In this document: positions 45,258 through 54,180 of the stretch, one piece after another | How positions within the stretch are numbered: position 1 is the stretch's first letter | How the letters are laid out: the number at the start of each line of letters is the position of its first letter | Source: Maribellus comscasis | GTDB taxonomy: Bacteria > Bacteroidota > Bacteroidia > Bacteroidales > Prolixibacteraceae | DNA: 64,000 nucleotides | Direction: 5' to 3' | NCBI RefSeq assembly: GCF_009762775.1 | Contig: NZ_CP046401.1 | Location: 744,001-808,000 of the forward strand | Position numbers and translations under genes: made by a program | Notes under the pieces: model-generated | Told to the model about the DNA's origin: nothing | What the model saw: the letters and a program-made list of their open reading frames with translations, nothing else | Database searches by the model: none

Positions 45258-46862
45258 ATGTTCACAGTCAGGAATTTCAGTGTTGTTTTATTTTTTCTCT
45301 GGATTTGGAGTTTAGATGCAAAAGCACAACTCATTACCGATAATGAGTTTCATTTTCAGTTTAAAGGCGAGCATGAATTGTATTTTCATTTTCCTCTTGC
45401 GAACAGTAGCGATTTTCAGTATCCGTTGACTTCTCCAAGATCTTTAAACCGGTTTGGTGTAAACCTGTCGCAGAAAAATATCCGATTGGTATCTGAATGG
45501 GATTTGCGCTTTTTTTTGCCTGAATCGGGCAATCAGGAGGATGCTGTTTTATTAATTCCAAAAGAAAATTATATCCGGTATTCCACCCGCAAGATGAACT
45601 GGACATTCGGATTACAAAAGTATTCCTGGGGAATGGCCGATCATATTAACCCAACCAATAATCTGAATCCGTTGGATTACACAATTACCGGATTTGAGCC
45701 GGAAGAGATCCCTGTTTTTTCTTCATCGGTCGAATATTTTCCCAGCGACAGTTGGAAAATGCAGGCGGTATACATTCCGTTCGAACAATCGGATAATATT
45801 TTTTGGAGCTACCCGGAAGCCATTCCCGATGCATTGTTTGCCAAATACGTAATTTCCGATTTTGATTTCAACGCACAAATTCCCGCTATAACAACAATCG
45901 CACAGGAAAAACAAATTTCAGAAATCCAACCTGACTATGATCTACGTTCGGGCGTTTTTGGCGGAAGATTGAATTTTTATTCATCAAAAGTTGATTTTTC
46001 ATTGAGTTATGTTTATGATTTTGATCCGTATTACACGCCGCTAATTGCAATAGAAAAGCATTTTCCCGGCATCACCGGTTCGCTGGAAGACAAAATCAAT
46101 CAGACGTTAAATGCGGAGGAAGCCAGTCAGGTTATTTCTTATTTGTCGGGCATTTCATCCTACAGGATTTCCCAAATTGATTTATTGCGAAAGCGAATTC
46201 ACCGGTTTGGCGGAAATGCAAAGACCATCATTGGCCGGTTTGGTTTGTGGCTGGAAGCCTGTTATTCGATTACTGAACAGGAAAAATCGGATGACTATAA
46301 AAACAGGGGCAACGATCTGTTCTTTGTGCTTGGAACCGATTTCTTTTTTGGTCCCAATGAACGGTTTTACGGAAACATTCAGTACACCGGGAAATGGATT
46401 CCCGACTATTATTATTCTTTTTATTCGGATTATCCAAATGGAATTCCGCAGGCTGGATTTCAAGACCAAGAGGAATACATGCAACAATATTACTACCGGG
46501 CGCTGGTTCAGCCGCTTGGATTTCAAAGTGAAACGTATCTGCATGGTGTCACCATAAATTTTGACTTTTCCTTTTTTAACGGGAAGTTAAAGCCATCACT
46601 GGTGGGCTACCTGCTTACACCCGAAGGTTACGACAAAGCCGAAAAAACACGACAAGGCAGCCTTTTACTGATGCCTTCTGTTGATTACTCTCCCGGAAAT
46701 GCCCTGCATTTTACGCTTGGTTCTTATTTGTCGTGGTCAGCATTCAAAGAAAGCGGGAGTGACCAGACAAAATACAACGACAGTTCCAGTATTCTGGGGC
46801 TGCTGAATCCCTACAACAATCTGTATGTAAAAATATCCTATTCGTGGAATCGCAACAAATAA
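45258..46862 (+). CDS. Outer-membrane beta-barrel protein (DUF1302-like)
   Basis: 534 residues with a signal peptide (about 1-23, ending DAKAQ). The remainder alternates polar and aromatic residues and ends in NLYVKISYSWNRNK, as in outer-membrane barrels. The motif WGMADHINPTNNLNPLDYT resembles the W-G-x-x-D-x-I-N-P-T-D signature of DUF1302 proteins, which in Proteobacteria also occur with LolA-like and RND/MMPL genes. Presumably it is the outer-membrane part of the export system. Overlaps the frame of the MMPL gene start by none if that starts at 46865. Confidence 0.72.
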   Translation: MFTVRNFSVVLFFLWIWSLDAKAQLITDNEFHFQFKGEHELYFHFPLANSSDFQYPLTSPRSLNRFGVNLSQKNIRLVSEWDLRFFLPESGNQEDAVLLIPKENYIRYSTRKMNWTFGLQKYSWGMADHINPTNNLNPLDYTITGFEPEEIPVFSSSVEYFPSDSWKMQAVYIPFEQSDNIFWSYPEAIPDALFAKYVISDFDFNAQIPAITTIAQEKQISEIQPDYDLRSGVFGGRLNFYSSKVDFSLSYVYDFDPYYTPLIAIEKHFPGITGSLEDKINQTLNAEEASQVISYLSGISSYRISQIDLLRKRIHRFGGNAKTIIGRFGLWLEACYSITEQEKSDDYKNRGNDLFFVLGTDFFFGPNERFYGNIQYTGKWIPDYYYSFYSDYPNGIPQAGFQDQEEYMQQYYYRALVQPLGFQSETYLHGVTINFDFSFFNGKLKPSLVGYLLTPEGYDKAEKTRQGSLLLMPSVDYSPGNALHFTLGSYLSWSAFKESGSDQTKYNDSSSILGLLNPYNNLYVKISYSWNRNK

Positions 46863-46864
46863 AA

Positions 46865-49207
46865 ATGATGAGTAAAAAAGAAAAGTGGTTTGCCCATGCC
46901 GGCAAAAATATAATCGATAACCGGTGGAAATACCTGGGAGTTATTTTTTTAGTTCTTGTACTTGCCGGTTTGGGATTGCCTAAAATCCAGCTCGACACCT
47001 CTATTGAAAACTGGTTTCCCAAAAGTTCCAAAGAGTTTATCAACAAACAAAATTTTGAACAGTACTTTGGCAACGACGATGTTATCGGAATTCATTTTAG
47101 AACCGATGATGTTTTTATGGCAGAGAATGTTCAGATGTTGAAAGAACTGGGAAATGATTTGGAAAATGAAGTTCCGTTTGCTGATGAGGTAACTTCCATT
47201 GCCAATCTGGAATATACTTTTGCCGACAGCAGCGAAATTATTACAGAGAATTTACTTCCTGATTCTCCAACAAAGCAGGATTTGGAAAAAGCCAAAGCAA
47301 GGATTCTGGATAAACCATATTTAAAAAACCGTATTGTTTCCGAAAATTTTACAGAAACCTGGCTGGTGCTTCATCTTTTACCTTACCCCGACAGCTTAAA
47401 GAATGCCGGCAGGATATCGCCTGAAAACCTGGTAGGTGAAAAAGTACTTGAGATATTGAACCGCAATTCATACAAAAACTACAACCTCAGGGCAGTGGGA
47501 ACGCCTGTTTACAGTTTTGAGGAACTCACCTTTGCCGGAAACGAATCAGCAAAACTGCTGGGGCTAACTATTCTGGTATTAATCGTTTTTCTGGCCTTAT
47601 TTTACCGGACATTTAAAGGTGTAGCTATTCCAATTGCTTCAGCTATTGTATCCATTTTCATCGTATTTGGTATTATGGGGCACCTGGGAATTAAAATCAA
47701 CGCTATCCTTTTTGCCGTTCCCATCATCTTTTCGCTGTCCATCTCGCTGGGCTATTCTGTTCATCTTTTTAACTACTACCAAAGCGCCTTACAGGAAAAA
47801 AGAAATGTCAGGGAATCGGTAATTGAAGCAACCGCAAAATCGGGCTGGCCAACTCTTTTTGCCGCACTCACTACAATTGCCGCACTTGCTTCCTTTGTTA
47901 CCATCGGGTTAATTCCCATCAAATGGCTGGGATTGACTTCTGCCTCGCTCGTAGTGATTATCTATATGATGGTTTTTGTACTGATCACCAGTCTGCTGAG
48001 TTTTAGCAAATTAAAAAAAACATCAGCAAAAAATAGCAGAGAAAATAAAACTGATAAAATTCTCTATTCCATTGGGCCGTTTGTAACCCGCAGAAAGAAA
48101 CCGATTCTTTGGAGTACATTAGTTTTTACCCTGATTATGGCTTTGGGACTGACCTCTTTTGAAGTTAATTTTGATTCGGAACGTTCGTATGGAATGAAAG
48201 TATCCTATATCAAACGGATGCTGGATGTAGCAAAAACAAAAATCGGTTCTTTTGATTCCTATAATGTTTCCATCGAATTTCCTGACACGGAAGCGGGTAA
48301 AGACATTGACGTGTTAAATCACTTTGATCAATTTGAAAAGGAAGTTTCGAAATTTATACTCACCAAGAAAACCAACTCCATCCTCACTATTCTTAAAGAT
48401 ATGAACCGGATAATGAATGATAACCTTCCTGAATTCTATCGTTTGCCCGAAAACAGTGAACAGGTGGCGCAACTACTGATGATTTATGAAATGGCCGGTG
48501 GTTCAAAGTTGTATGACTGGGTAAATAGCGATTTTAATGTGTTGCGGTTAAAAGTGGAAACCAACAACATGAATGCCCGGGAAACCGTGAGGGAAATAAA
48601 AAAGTTACGACAGCTATCGGCAAAGTTCTTTCCAAACGCAAAATTTAATATAACCGGGGGGATGCCCAGGCTGGCTTCCATCAATCATTTGGTGGCCACC
48701 GGACAAATAAAGTCACTGTTTATTGCTTTGCTGATGATTAGCATTATGATGTCTTTTGTGTTTGGAAACATTAAACTGGGGCTCATTGGATTAATCCCCA
48801 ATCTTTTGCCCATTGTTGTGGTGGGGGGAACGATGGGCCTTTTGCACATTCCGGTCGATTTCCTGACGGTAACCATTGCCCCGATGATCCTGGGGATTGC
48901 GGTGGACGATACCATTCATATTTTTAATCACGCCAAAAATGAGGTGGACCGAACGGGTGATTACAAACATGCTGTTACCGATACCATCGGGCATTTGGGC
49001 AAAGCGGTTATCGTAACCTCGGTAATTATTATTTTGTCGTTTAGCGTATATTTAAGTTCGTCGTTAAATATGATGCAGTATCTGGGAATGTTTGTTATTC
49101 TTGGAATTACCACCGCCCTGTTATCTGACCTGCTGATAACGCCGCTGTTGATTCTCTGGATAAAACCGTTTCACAAAACGTTGTTTCATTCAAAAAAGAG
49201 TGTATGA
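46865..49207 (+). CDS. MMPL/RND family transporter
   Basis: About 780 residues from the ATG at 46865 (46868 is equally possible; a GTG at 46844 would overlap the barrel gene). The topology is RND: helix 1 near 20-40, a periplasmic domain (about 40-220), helices 2-6 (about 225-370), a second anchor and periplasmic domain (about 400-620), and helices 8-12 (about 625-775). Motifs: VPIIFSLSISLGYSVHLFNYY and the second half APMILGIAVDDTIHIFNH contain the acidic proton-relay residues (Asp-Asp) of helix 10. Proton-driven export of lipids or other hydrophobic molecules is the family role. Confidence 0.9.
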   Translation: MMSKKEKWFAHAGKNIIDNRWKYLGVIFLVLVLAGLGLPKIQLDTSIENWFPKSSKEFINKQNFEQYFGNDDVIGIHFRTDDVFMAENVQMLKELGNDLENEVPFADEVTSIANLEYTFADSSEIITENLLPDSPTKQDLEKAKARILDKPYLKNRIVSENFTETWLVLHLLPYPDSLKNAGRISPENLVGEKVLEILNRNSYKNYNLRAVGTPVYSFEELTFAGNESAKLLGLTILVLIVFLALFYRTFKGVAIPIASAIVSIFIVFGIMGHLGIKINAILFAVPIIFSLSISLGYSVHLFNYYQSALQEKRNVRESVIEATAKSGWPTLFAALTTIAALASFVTIGLIPIKWLGLTSASLVVIIYMMVFVLITSLLSFSKLKKTSAKNSRENKTDKILYSIGPFVTRRKKPILWSTLVFTLIMALGLTSFEVNFDSERSYGMKVSYIKRMLDVAKTKIGSFDSYNVSIEFPDTEAGKDIDVLNHFDQFEKEVSKFILTKKTNSILTILKDMNRIMNDNLPEFYRLPENSEQVAQLLMIYEMAGGSKLYDWVNSDFNVLRLKVETNNMNARETVREIKKLRQLSAKFFPNAKFNITGGMPRLASINHLVATGQIKSLFIALLMISIMMSFVFGNIKLGLIGLIPNLLPIVVVGGTMGLLHIPVDFLTVTIAPMILGIAVDDTIHIFNHAKNEVDRTGDYKHAVTDTIGHLGKAVIVTSVIIILSFSVYLSSSLNMMQYLGMFVILGITTALLSDLLITPLLILWIKPFHKTLFHSKKSV

Positions 49208-50043
49208 AAAACAAAATAATTGTAGTTGTCGGAGCATCGGGAAATCAGGGACGGGAAGTAGTAAAAAATTTGTTAGGCAAAGGTTTTCAGGTAAGGACAC
49301 TGACCCGAAATCCAAAAAAAATTGAGAAACTTCGTTATGAAGATAATCTTACAATCTTCCACGATGATTTGAAGAACAAGGACTCTCTTCAGAATTTAAT
49401 GACGGATGCGTACGGATTATTTTTTGTGCTGCCACCCCATAAAAAATCTGTAGCTTATGGAAGAACATTGATAGCTCTAATCAGAAATTCAAATCTTAAA
49501 CATGTGGTGTTTAGTTCTGTGGGAGGTGTGGATAGAAATTCAGCGATAAACCATTTTCGCTGGAAAAAGGAAATTGAAGACCATCTCCGGCAATCCGGGA
49601 AACCATTTACCATTGTCCGGCCGGCGGGGTATATGGAAACATTTGCTCATCCAAAGTCCATTCGGTTAATTACCGGACTATTAAACTTATACATCAATTC
49701 TACCGGTACATTCCAGTTAATATCCACTCAGGATATCGGGAGAATTGTTTCTATGGTATTTGATAACCCGCAGAAATACAAAGAGCAGATAATGGAGATT
49801 TCAGGAGACGAATTAACGGTAACTGAGCTTTTCTATAAATTGAATCAGGTAAAAGGCATAAAAATGATGCCTTACCGGTTTCCTAAAATGGCAAAGTACT
49901 TTATTCCAAAATCATTAAAACAAATGCTTGTTTTTTATGCAAATGATGGATGGAAGGCAAATATTAGTGAATTGAGAAATGAATTTAAGGGGCTTTTGAC
50001 CTTTGAAGATTGGTTAAAAACCTCTGATATATTCAACAAATAA
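49204..50043 (+). CDS. NmrA-like NAD(P)-binding protein
   Basis: 279 residues. Rossmann fold at the N-terminus with VVVGASGNQGREV (GxxGxxG, about 7-19) and TRNPKKIEKL; then FFVLPPHKKSVAYG and FSSVGGVDRNSAINHF typical of NmrA/atypical short-chain dehydrogenases, with the substrate region RPAGYMETFAH. Its ATG overlaps the transporter TGA (ATGA), so it is translated together with the MMPL protein. Whether it is an enzyme acting on the cargo or a redox sensor is unknown. Confidence 0.88.
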   Translation: MKNKIIVVVGASGNQGREVVKNLLGKGFQVRTLTRNPKKIEKLRYEDNLTIFHDDLKNKDSLQNLMTDAYGLFFVLPPHKKSVAYGRTLIALIRNSNLKHVVFSSVGGVDRNSAINHFRWKKEIEDHLRQSGKPFTIVRPAGYMETFAHPKSIRLITGLLNLYINSTGTFQLISTQDIGRIVSMVFDNPQKYKEQIMEISGDELTVTELFYKLNQVKGIKMMPYRFPKMAKYFIPKSLKQMLVFYANDGWKANISELRNEFKGLLTFEDWLKTSDIFNK

Positions 50044-50072
50044 AACCATCTTAAAAATGTATTATTTCTACG

Positions 50073-50089
50073 TATCAATATTCTTGATA
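50073..50089. promoter_or_regulatory. Inverted repeat TATCAA-5-TTGATA upstream of the fusion regulator
   Basis: TATCAA at 50073-50078 and TTGATA at 50084-50089. The same half-sites recur upstream of the oxidase gene (51445-51467). Candidate operator; another perfect small repeat TAACAT-3-ATGTTA lies at 50184-50198. Confidence 0.3.
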
Positions 50090-50283
50090 ATGAACACCAA
50101 TGTGCAAATAATTCTAACCACTTAAAAACGGGAATACAGATTTAAAATCACTATTTTTTTAACATGCAAAATTGAACAAGTATTAACATCAAATGTTACA
50201 AATATAATCCATGACAAATTAACTCTTTGGCCAAATGGTTTAACCTGCAGATTCTTGTTGGTAAAAATTTAATTGAAACTGCT

Positions 50284-51393
50284 ATGCCAATTTACATGGA
50301 TCGACACGATGTCTCAGAGAATGTTACCGCCGAAACCGTTGCCAAACTTCACCAGGAAGACTTAAAAATTCAGCATAAATACAACTGCAGGGGATTAACC
50401 TACTGGTTTGACGATGTGCGAAAAACGGCTTTCTGTTTAATAGAAGCGCCTGACAAACAGAGTTTAACAACTATGCATAAGAATGCGCATGGCCAGGTTC
50501 CGTATCAGATTATTGAAGTTGATGCTGATGTTGTTGAATCTTTCCTTGGCAGAATTGAAGATCCGGAAAATCGAGATAAAACGGAACTGAATATTATTAA
50601 CGAACCTGCTTTTCGCGCCATTATGGTTACAGGTATAAAACCATATTCCTTCCTAAATATGAAAAAGGAAGTTCTTAATCTATCCATTCAAAAATTTAAT
50701 TTGTCAACTCTTTCAACCATAAAACAATTCAAGGGGAGGATTGTAAATCATTCAAACGATTATTTCATGGTTAGTTTTGCGTCGGTTGCTGACGCCATGA
50801 AGTGCGCATTAGAAGTACAACGCGAATTTGATAAATGGAAAGAAAAACACGACTTTATAAATATCAAACTAAAAACCGGTTTAAGTGCCGGGGTACCTGT
50901 TACAAATAGTAGGACACTGTTTGATGATACGGTTAAAACTGCTGAACGTTTGTACTATATCTCCATGGCAAAGATCTTGATAACAAATGAAGTTAAAGAG
51001 TTATATAAGAACGAAGAGATAACAAATGCATTGTTGACTGATCGGGTAGAGCCTGTAGATCCTGAGGATGAAAAATTTTTGAACCAGGTGATGGACCGTT
51101 TGGAAGAAAGTTGGAAAAACAGTGAATTCAGGGCAATTGACTTATCCAGGGCGTTAAGTATGAGCAAATCAAAATTGTATCGTAGAATAATTTCATTAAC
51201 CGGGAAATCACCAAATACTTTTATTAAAGATTACAGATTAAAGAAAGCCATCCATTTTTTTAGGTTAAAAAAAGGTAATATCTCTGAGATTGCCTACGAA
51301 ACAGGATTTGGTAGCCCATCCTATTTTTCAAAATGCTTTCACCAAAAATATGGTATCAAACCAACCGATTATTTGCAATTACAGGAAGGTTGA
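50284..51393 (+). CDS. DUF4242 / cyclase-like / AraC fusion regulator
   Basis: 369 residues from the ATG at 50284 (MPIYMDRHDV is the usual DUF4242 opening; a TTG at 50227 would add 19 unrelated residues). Residues 1-90 are DUF4242 (SCO4226-type nickel-binding-like: KYNCRGLTYWFDD, CLIEAPDKQSL, NAHGQVPYQIIEVD). Residues about 110-245 read like a class III nucleotide cyclase (FKGRIVNHSNDYFMVSF is split by the turn; KLKTGLSAGVPV; DDTVKTAERLYYIS), but the GDG metal motif is missing, so it is likely inactive. Residues about 270-369 are an AraC DNA-binding domain (IAYETGFGSPSYFSKCFHQK). It probably senses a ligand or metal and controls the oxidase downstream. Confidence 0.82.
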   Translation: MPIYMDRHDVSENVTAETVAKLHQEDLKIQHKYNCRGLTYWFDDVRKTAFCLIEAPDKQSLTTMHKNAHGQVPYQIIEVDADVVESFLGRIEDPENRDKTELNIINEPAFRAIMVTGIKPYSFLNMKKEVLNLSIQKFNLSTLSTIKQFKGRIVNHSNDYFMVSFASVADAMKCALEVQREFDKWKEKHDFINIKLKTGLSAGVPVTNSRTLFDDTVKTAERLYYISMAKILITNEVKELYKNEEITNALLTDRVEPVDPEDEKFLNQVMDRLEESWKNSEFRAIDLSRALSMSKSKLYRRIISLTGKSPNTFIKDYRLKKAIHFFRLKKGNISEIAYETGFGSPSYFSKCFHQKYGIKPTDYLQLQEG

Positions 51394-51444
51394 ATCATTT
51401 TCTTAAAAAAATACATATAAGTCTTTATTTTGAATCGAAATTGC

Positions 51445-51467
51445 TATCAATTGACCCAAAATTGATA
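51445..51467. promoter_or_regulatory. Inverted repeat TATCAATT-7-AATTGATA upstream of the FAD oxidase
   Basis: Perfect 8-base arms at 51445-51452 and 51460-51467, 129 bases before the oxidase ATG. Shares the half-site TATCAA/TTGATA with the repeat upstream of the fusion regulator. A TAAATTTG box follows at 51490-51497, which may be the -7 element. Confidence 0.35.
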
Positions 51468-51595
51468 ACACCCTCATTAAATTCTGTCGTAAATTTGAAT
51501 ATATATAACTGAATAACAACTGATTATTAGCTCTTTTAAAACTCACATTAGAGTATAAAAAGCAACGATTGTTGTTAACTTAAAAATTAAATCTG

Positions 51596-52987
51596 ATGAC
51601 TACTTTAGTAAAACGTATCGGAATGGAAACCCTTGAAGAATTTGCGACACAAATAAGGGGTAACTTGATTTATCCTGAAAGTGAAAATTATGATGAAGCC
51701 CGAAAGGTGTACAACGGGATGATTGACAAGCGTCCAGGTTTGATTGTTAAATGTGTGGATGTGGCTGACGTGATAGCATCTGTGAATTTTGGAAGGAAAA
51801 ACGGTTTACTGGTAGCTGTCAGGGGAGGCGGACACAATGCCGGAGGCCTGGGAATTTGCGATGATGGGTTGGTAATCGACCTTTCAGGGATCAAGTTTAT
51901 ACGGGTAAATACAGCTGATAACACTGTGAGGGTTGGAGGAGGAAATGTTTGGGGAGAGGTTGATCATGCTACTCATCCTTTTGGACTGGCCATTCCGGCT
52001 GGAATAATATCAACCACCGGTGTGGGAGGTTTGACTTTGGGTGGTGGAGTAGGTCATCTTTCACGTAAATGTGGCTTAACCATTGATAATCTGCTGGAAG
52101 CTGATATGGTTTTGGCCGATGGCAGCTTTGTTACGGTAAATAAGAATCACTACTCTGATCTTTTCTGGGCAATCAGAGGTGGTGGAGGTAATTTTGGCAT
52201 TGTAACCTCATTTAAATTTCAGGCACACTCCATTAAAAATGTTTATGCAGGACCAACTTTGTGGCCGGTGGAACAAACGGAAGAAATAATGGAATGGTAT
52301 CACAATTTTATTCATTCTGCTCCGGATGAATTAAATGGATTTATCGCAACGCTGATCATTCCCGGGCCACCATTTCCGCCACAATTACATAATAAAAAGT
52401 TCTGTGCTATTGTTTGGTGCTACTCCGGAGATGTAACCAAAGGGAAAGAAATATTTGAACCGGTAATGGCTATGAATCCGGTATTTGAGCATGTGGGAGA
52501 AATGCCTTATCCGTCTGTACAAACATTATTTGACGGGCTTTTGCCTCCCGGGTTACAATGGTACTGGCGAGCCGATTTTTTCACCGATATTCCCACTGAT
52601 GCGGCAACGCTTCATAAAAATTTTGGTTCAGAAATACCAACTCAGCTTTCACAAATGCACCTCTATCCAATTAGCGGAGCAGCTGGGCGTGTTGGCAAAA
52701 GTGATACTCCGTGGGCTTATCGCGATGCCAAATATGCAGGAGTTTTTGTGGGTATTGATCCGGATGCTGCCAATGCCGAAATAATAAAAAAATGGGCAAA
52801 AGACTACTGGGAAGCCCTGCATCCCTACTCTTCAGGTGGTGCTTATCTGAATTTTATTATGGATGAGGGTCAGGAACGCATAAAAGCAAGTTACCGGGAT
52901 AACTATGAGAGATTGGCAAAGACTAAACAAAAATATGATCCGGATAATCTTTTCCGGGTTAATCAAAACATAAAACCGTCCAATTGA
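51596..52987 (+). CDS. FAD-linked oxidase (berberine bridge enzyme-like)
   Basis: 463 residues with no signal peptide. The FAD_binding_4 domain covers about 45-215, with His80 in VRGGGHNAGG as the expected site of covalent FAD attachment, and TTGVGGLTLGGGVGHLSRK in place of the second, cysteine attachment site (no Cys before the TxGVGG), so only single covalent linkage is likely. The C-terminal BBE motif YDPDNLFRVNQNI is present. Such enzymes oxidise sugars, alcohols or secondary metabolites with oxygen. The fusion regulator lies directly upstream on the same strand. Confidence 0.9.
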   Translation: MTTLVKRIGMETLEEFATQIRGNLIYPESENYDEARKVYNGMIDKRPGLIVKCVDVADVIASVNFGRKNGLLVAVRGGGHNAGGLGICDDGLVIDLSGIKFIRVNTADNTVRVGGGNVWGEVDHATHPFGLAIPAGIISTTGVGGLTLGGGVGHLSRKCGLTIDNLLEADMVLADGSFVTVNKNHYSDLFWAIRGGGGNFGIVTSFKFQAHSIKNVYAGPTLWPVEQTEEIMEWYHNFIHSAPDELNGFIATLIIPGPPFPPQLHNKKFCAIVWCYSGDVTKGKEIFEPVMAMNPVFEHVGEMPYPSVQTLFDGLLPPGLQWYWRADFFTDIPTDAATLHKNFGSEIPTQLSQMHLYPISGAAGRVGKSDTPWAYRDAKYAGVFVGIDPDAANAEIIKKWAKDYWEALHPYSSGGAYLNFIMDEGQERIKASYRDNYERLAKTKQKYDPDNLFRVNQNIKPSN

Positions 52988-53045
52988 CAACAATCTCATC
53001 ACCAAGTCTAAAGAAAAGTTGACATTGGTTTGTTTTAAAGTTAAA

Positions 53046-53531
53046 TTATTTCTGAGGTCTTAGATAGTAGAGTACAATGGTTATAACTGAGGCAGTTAAA
53101 TTACACAATATACTTGAAAACATTAGAACAGACACAACAAACATGTCATCCTGGTTCCAGTAGGCAACTGCTCCGTCCAAATATACGAATCCAAGTAGGA
53201 TAATAACAACACCGATACCGATGTATTCTCCGTTTCTGTTTTTGTTTCTGCGCCGGCTTTCCCTGATAAATTTCACATAACCCATGAAAATTATCAAATG
53301 AATTATAACTGCGACTGAAATTGCTATAGCCGAGGCTTTGGGAATAATGTCAGCGTTTACTTTAGTAATAACTAGTAATGTTGTCACCATCATAAGAAAT
53401 ATAGAAAACAAAAAGATACCAGAGGCAATAAACAAAACACGCTCATTTCTTTGTCTTTTTTTCAAAGCCGCTGATTTTTGGTTTATAATCTTCCGGCAAT
53501 CGCAACAAACCCAGGCATACTCGGAATACAA
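53046..53531 (-). CDS. Membrane protein with N-terminal Cys pair, function unknown
   Basis: 161 residues. A short N-terminal head with CCDCRK (possible metal site), then about four transmembrane helices (about 32-55, 65-88, 102-122, 130-155) separated by a basic loop RESRRRNKNRNGE. No family recognised. It lies alone, convergent with the oxidase gene. Confidence 0.55.
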   Translation of the reverse strand: MYSEYAWVCCDCRKIINQKSAALKKRQRNERVLFIASGIFLFSIFLMMVTTLLVITKVNADIIPKASAIAISVAVIIHLIIFMGYVKFIRESRRRNKNRNGEYIGIGVVIILLGFVYLDGAVAYWNQDDMFVVSVLMFSSILCNLTASVITIVLYYLRPQK

Positions 53532-53713
53532 AAGTTACAAAAAAATCACCTGAAAATCAACCGAACTTCAGCTTACGCTACTTTAAAATTGGTTCTTCTG
53601 ATTCTAAATTAAACAAATAACACAACTTGTTCTGGTTTGTAACAGATGTATTTTAGCTGAAGTTTCCTTACATTTATGTGTATTTATAAAGATGACTGAC
53701 AAGCTGTATAGAA

Positions 53714-54160
53714 ATGATAAAAACAACTTCCGAAAACAAAAACTACAAAGCCGTTGATATTGGCCCGTTGGCAGAGCTGGCAAAACATGAGTTTATTCAT
53801 CCCAAATTCAAAACAAGGGATAAAGGCAGAATATTTATCGGGGAGCTTCTACAGACCACCGGAGCAGAGATTTCTTTCAGGAAACTACCAGCCGGAACAG
53901 TTATTTCATTTTTACATAAACATATTAAACACGAGGAAATCTATGTGTTTTTAAAAGGTAGCGGGCAGTTTCAGGTGGATGATGATACTTTTCAAATAAG
54001 GGAAGGTTCAATCGTAAAAGTATCAGTGGACGGCAGCCGGGCACTAAGCAGTAACTCAAATGAACCGCTGGTTTATATGGTTATTCAGTCTCATCAAAAT
54101 ACCCTGGCCGCTTACAATGTTTCTGACGGATACCGGGTTGAAGGCAACGTAAAATTATAG
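53714..54160 (+). CDS. Cupin domain protein
   Basis: 148 residues. A single conserved barrel (about 50-130) with SFLHKHIKHEEIYVFLKGSGQFQVDDD: histidines and Glu of cupin motif 1 (H-x-H-x-x-x-E-x-Y), and a degenerate motif 2 in the EGSIVKVSVDGSRA stretch without the second histidine. Metal binding therefore rests on motif 1. No signal peptide. Role unknown; its stop lies 20 bases from the stop of the convergent hydrolase gene. Confidence 0.8.
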   Translation: MIKTTSENKNYKAVDIGPLAELAKHEFIHPKFKTRDKGRIFIGELLQTTGAEISFRKLPAGTVISFLHKHIKHEEIYVFLKGSGQFQVDDDTFQIREGSIVKVSVDGSRALSSNSNEPLVYMVIQSHQNTLAAYNVSDGYRVEGNVKL

Positions 54161-54180
54161 ATTAATCACAGCTCAACAAG

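Noticed and set aside
46111..46557. Open frames on both strands inside the barrel gene
   Set aside because: Shadow frames of the 45258-46862 gene, with no recognisable protein features.
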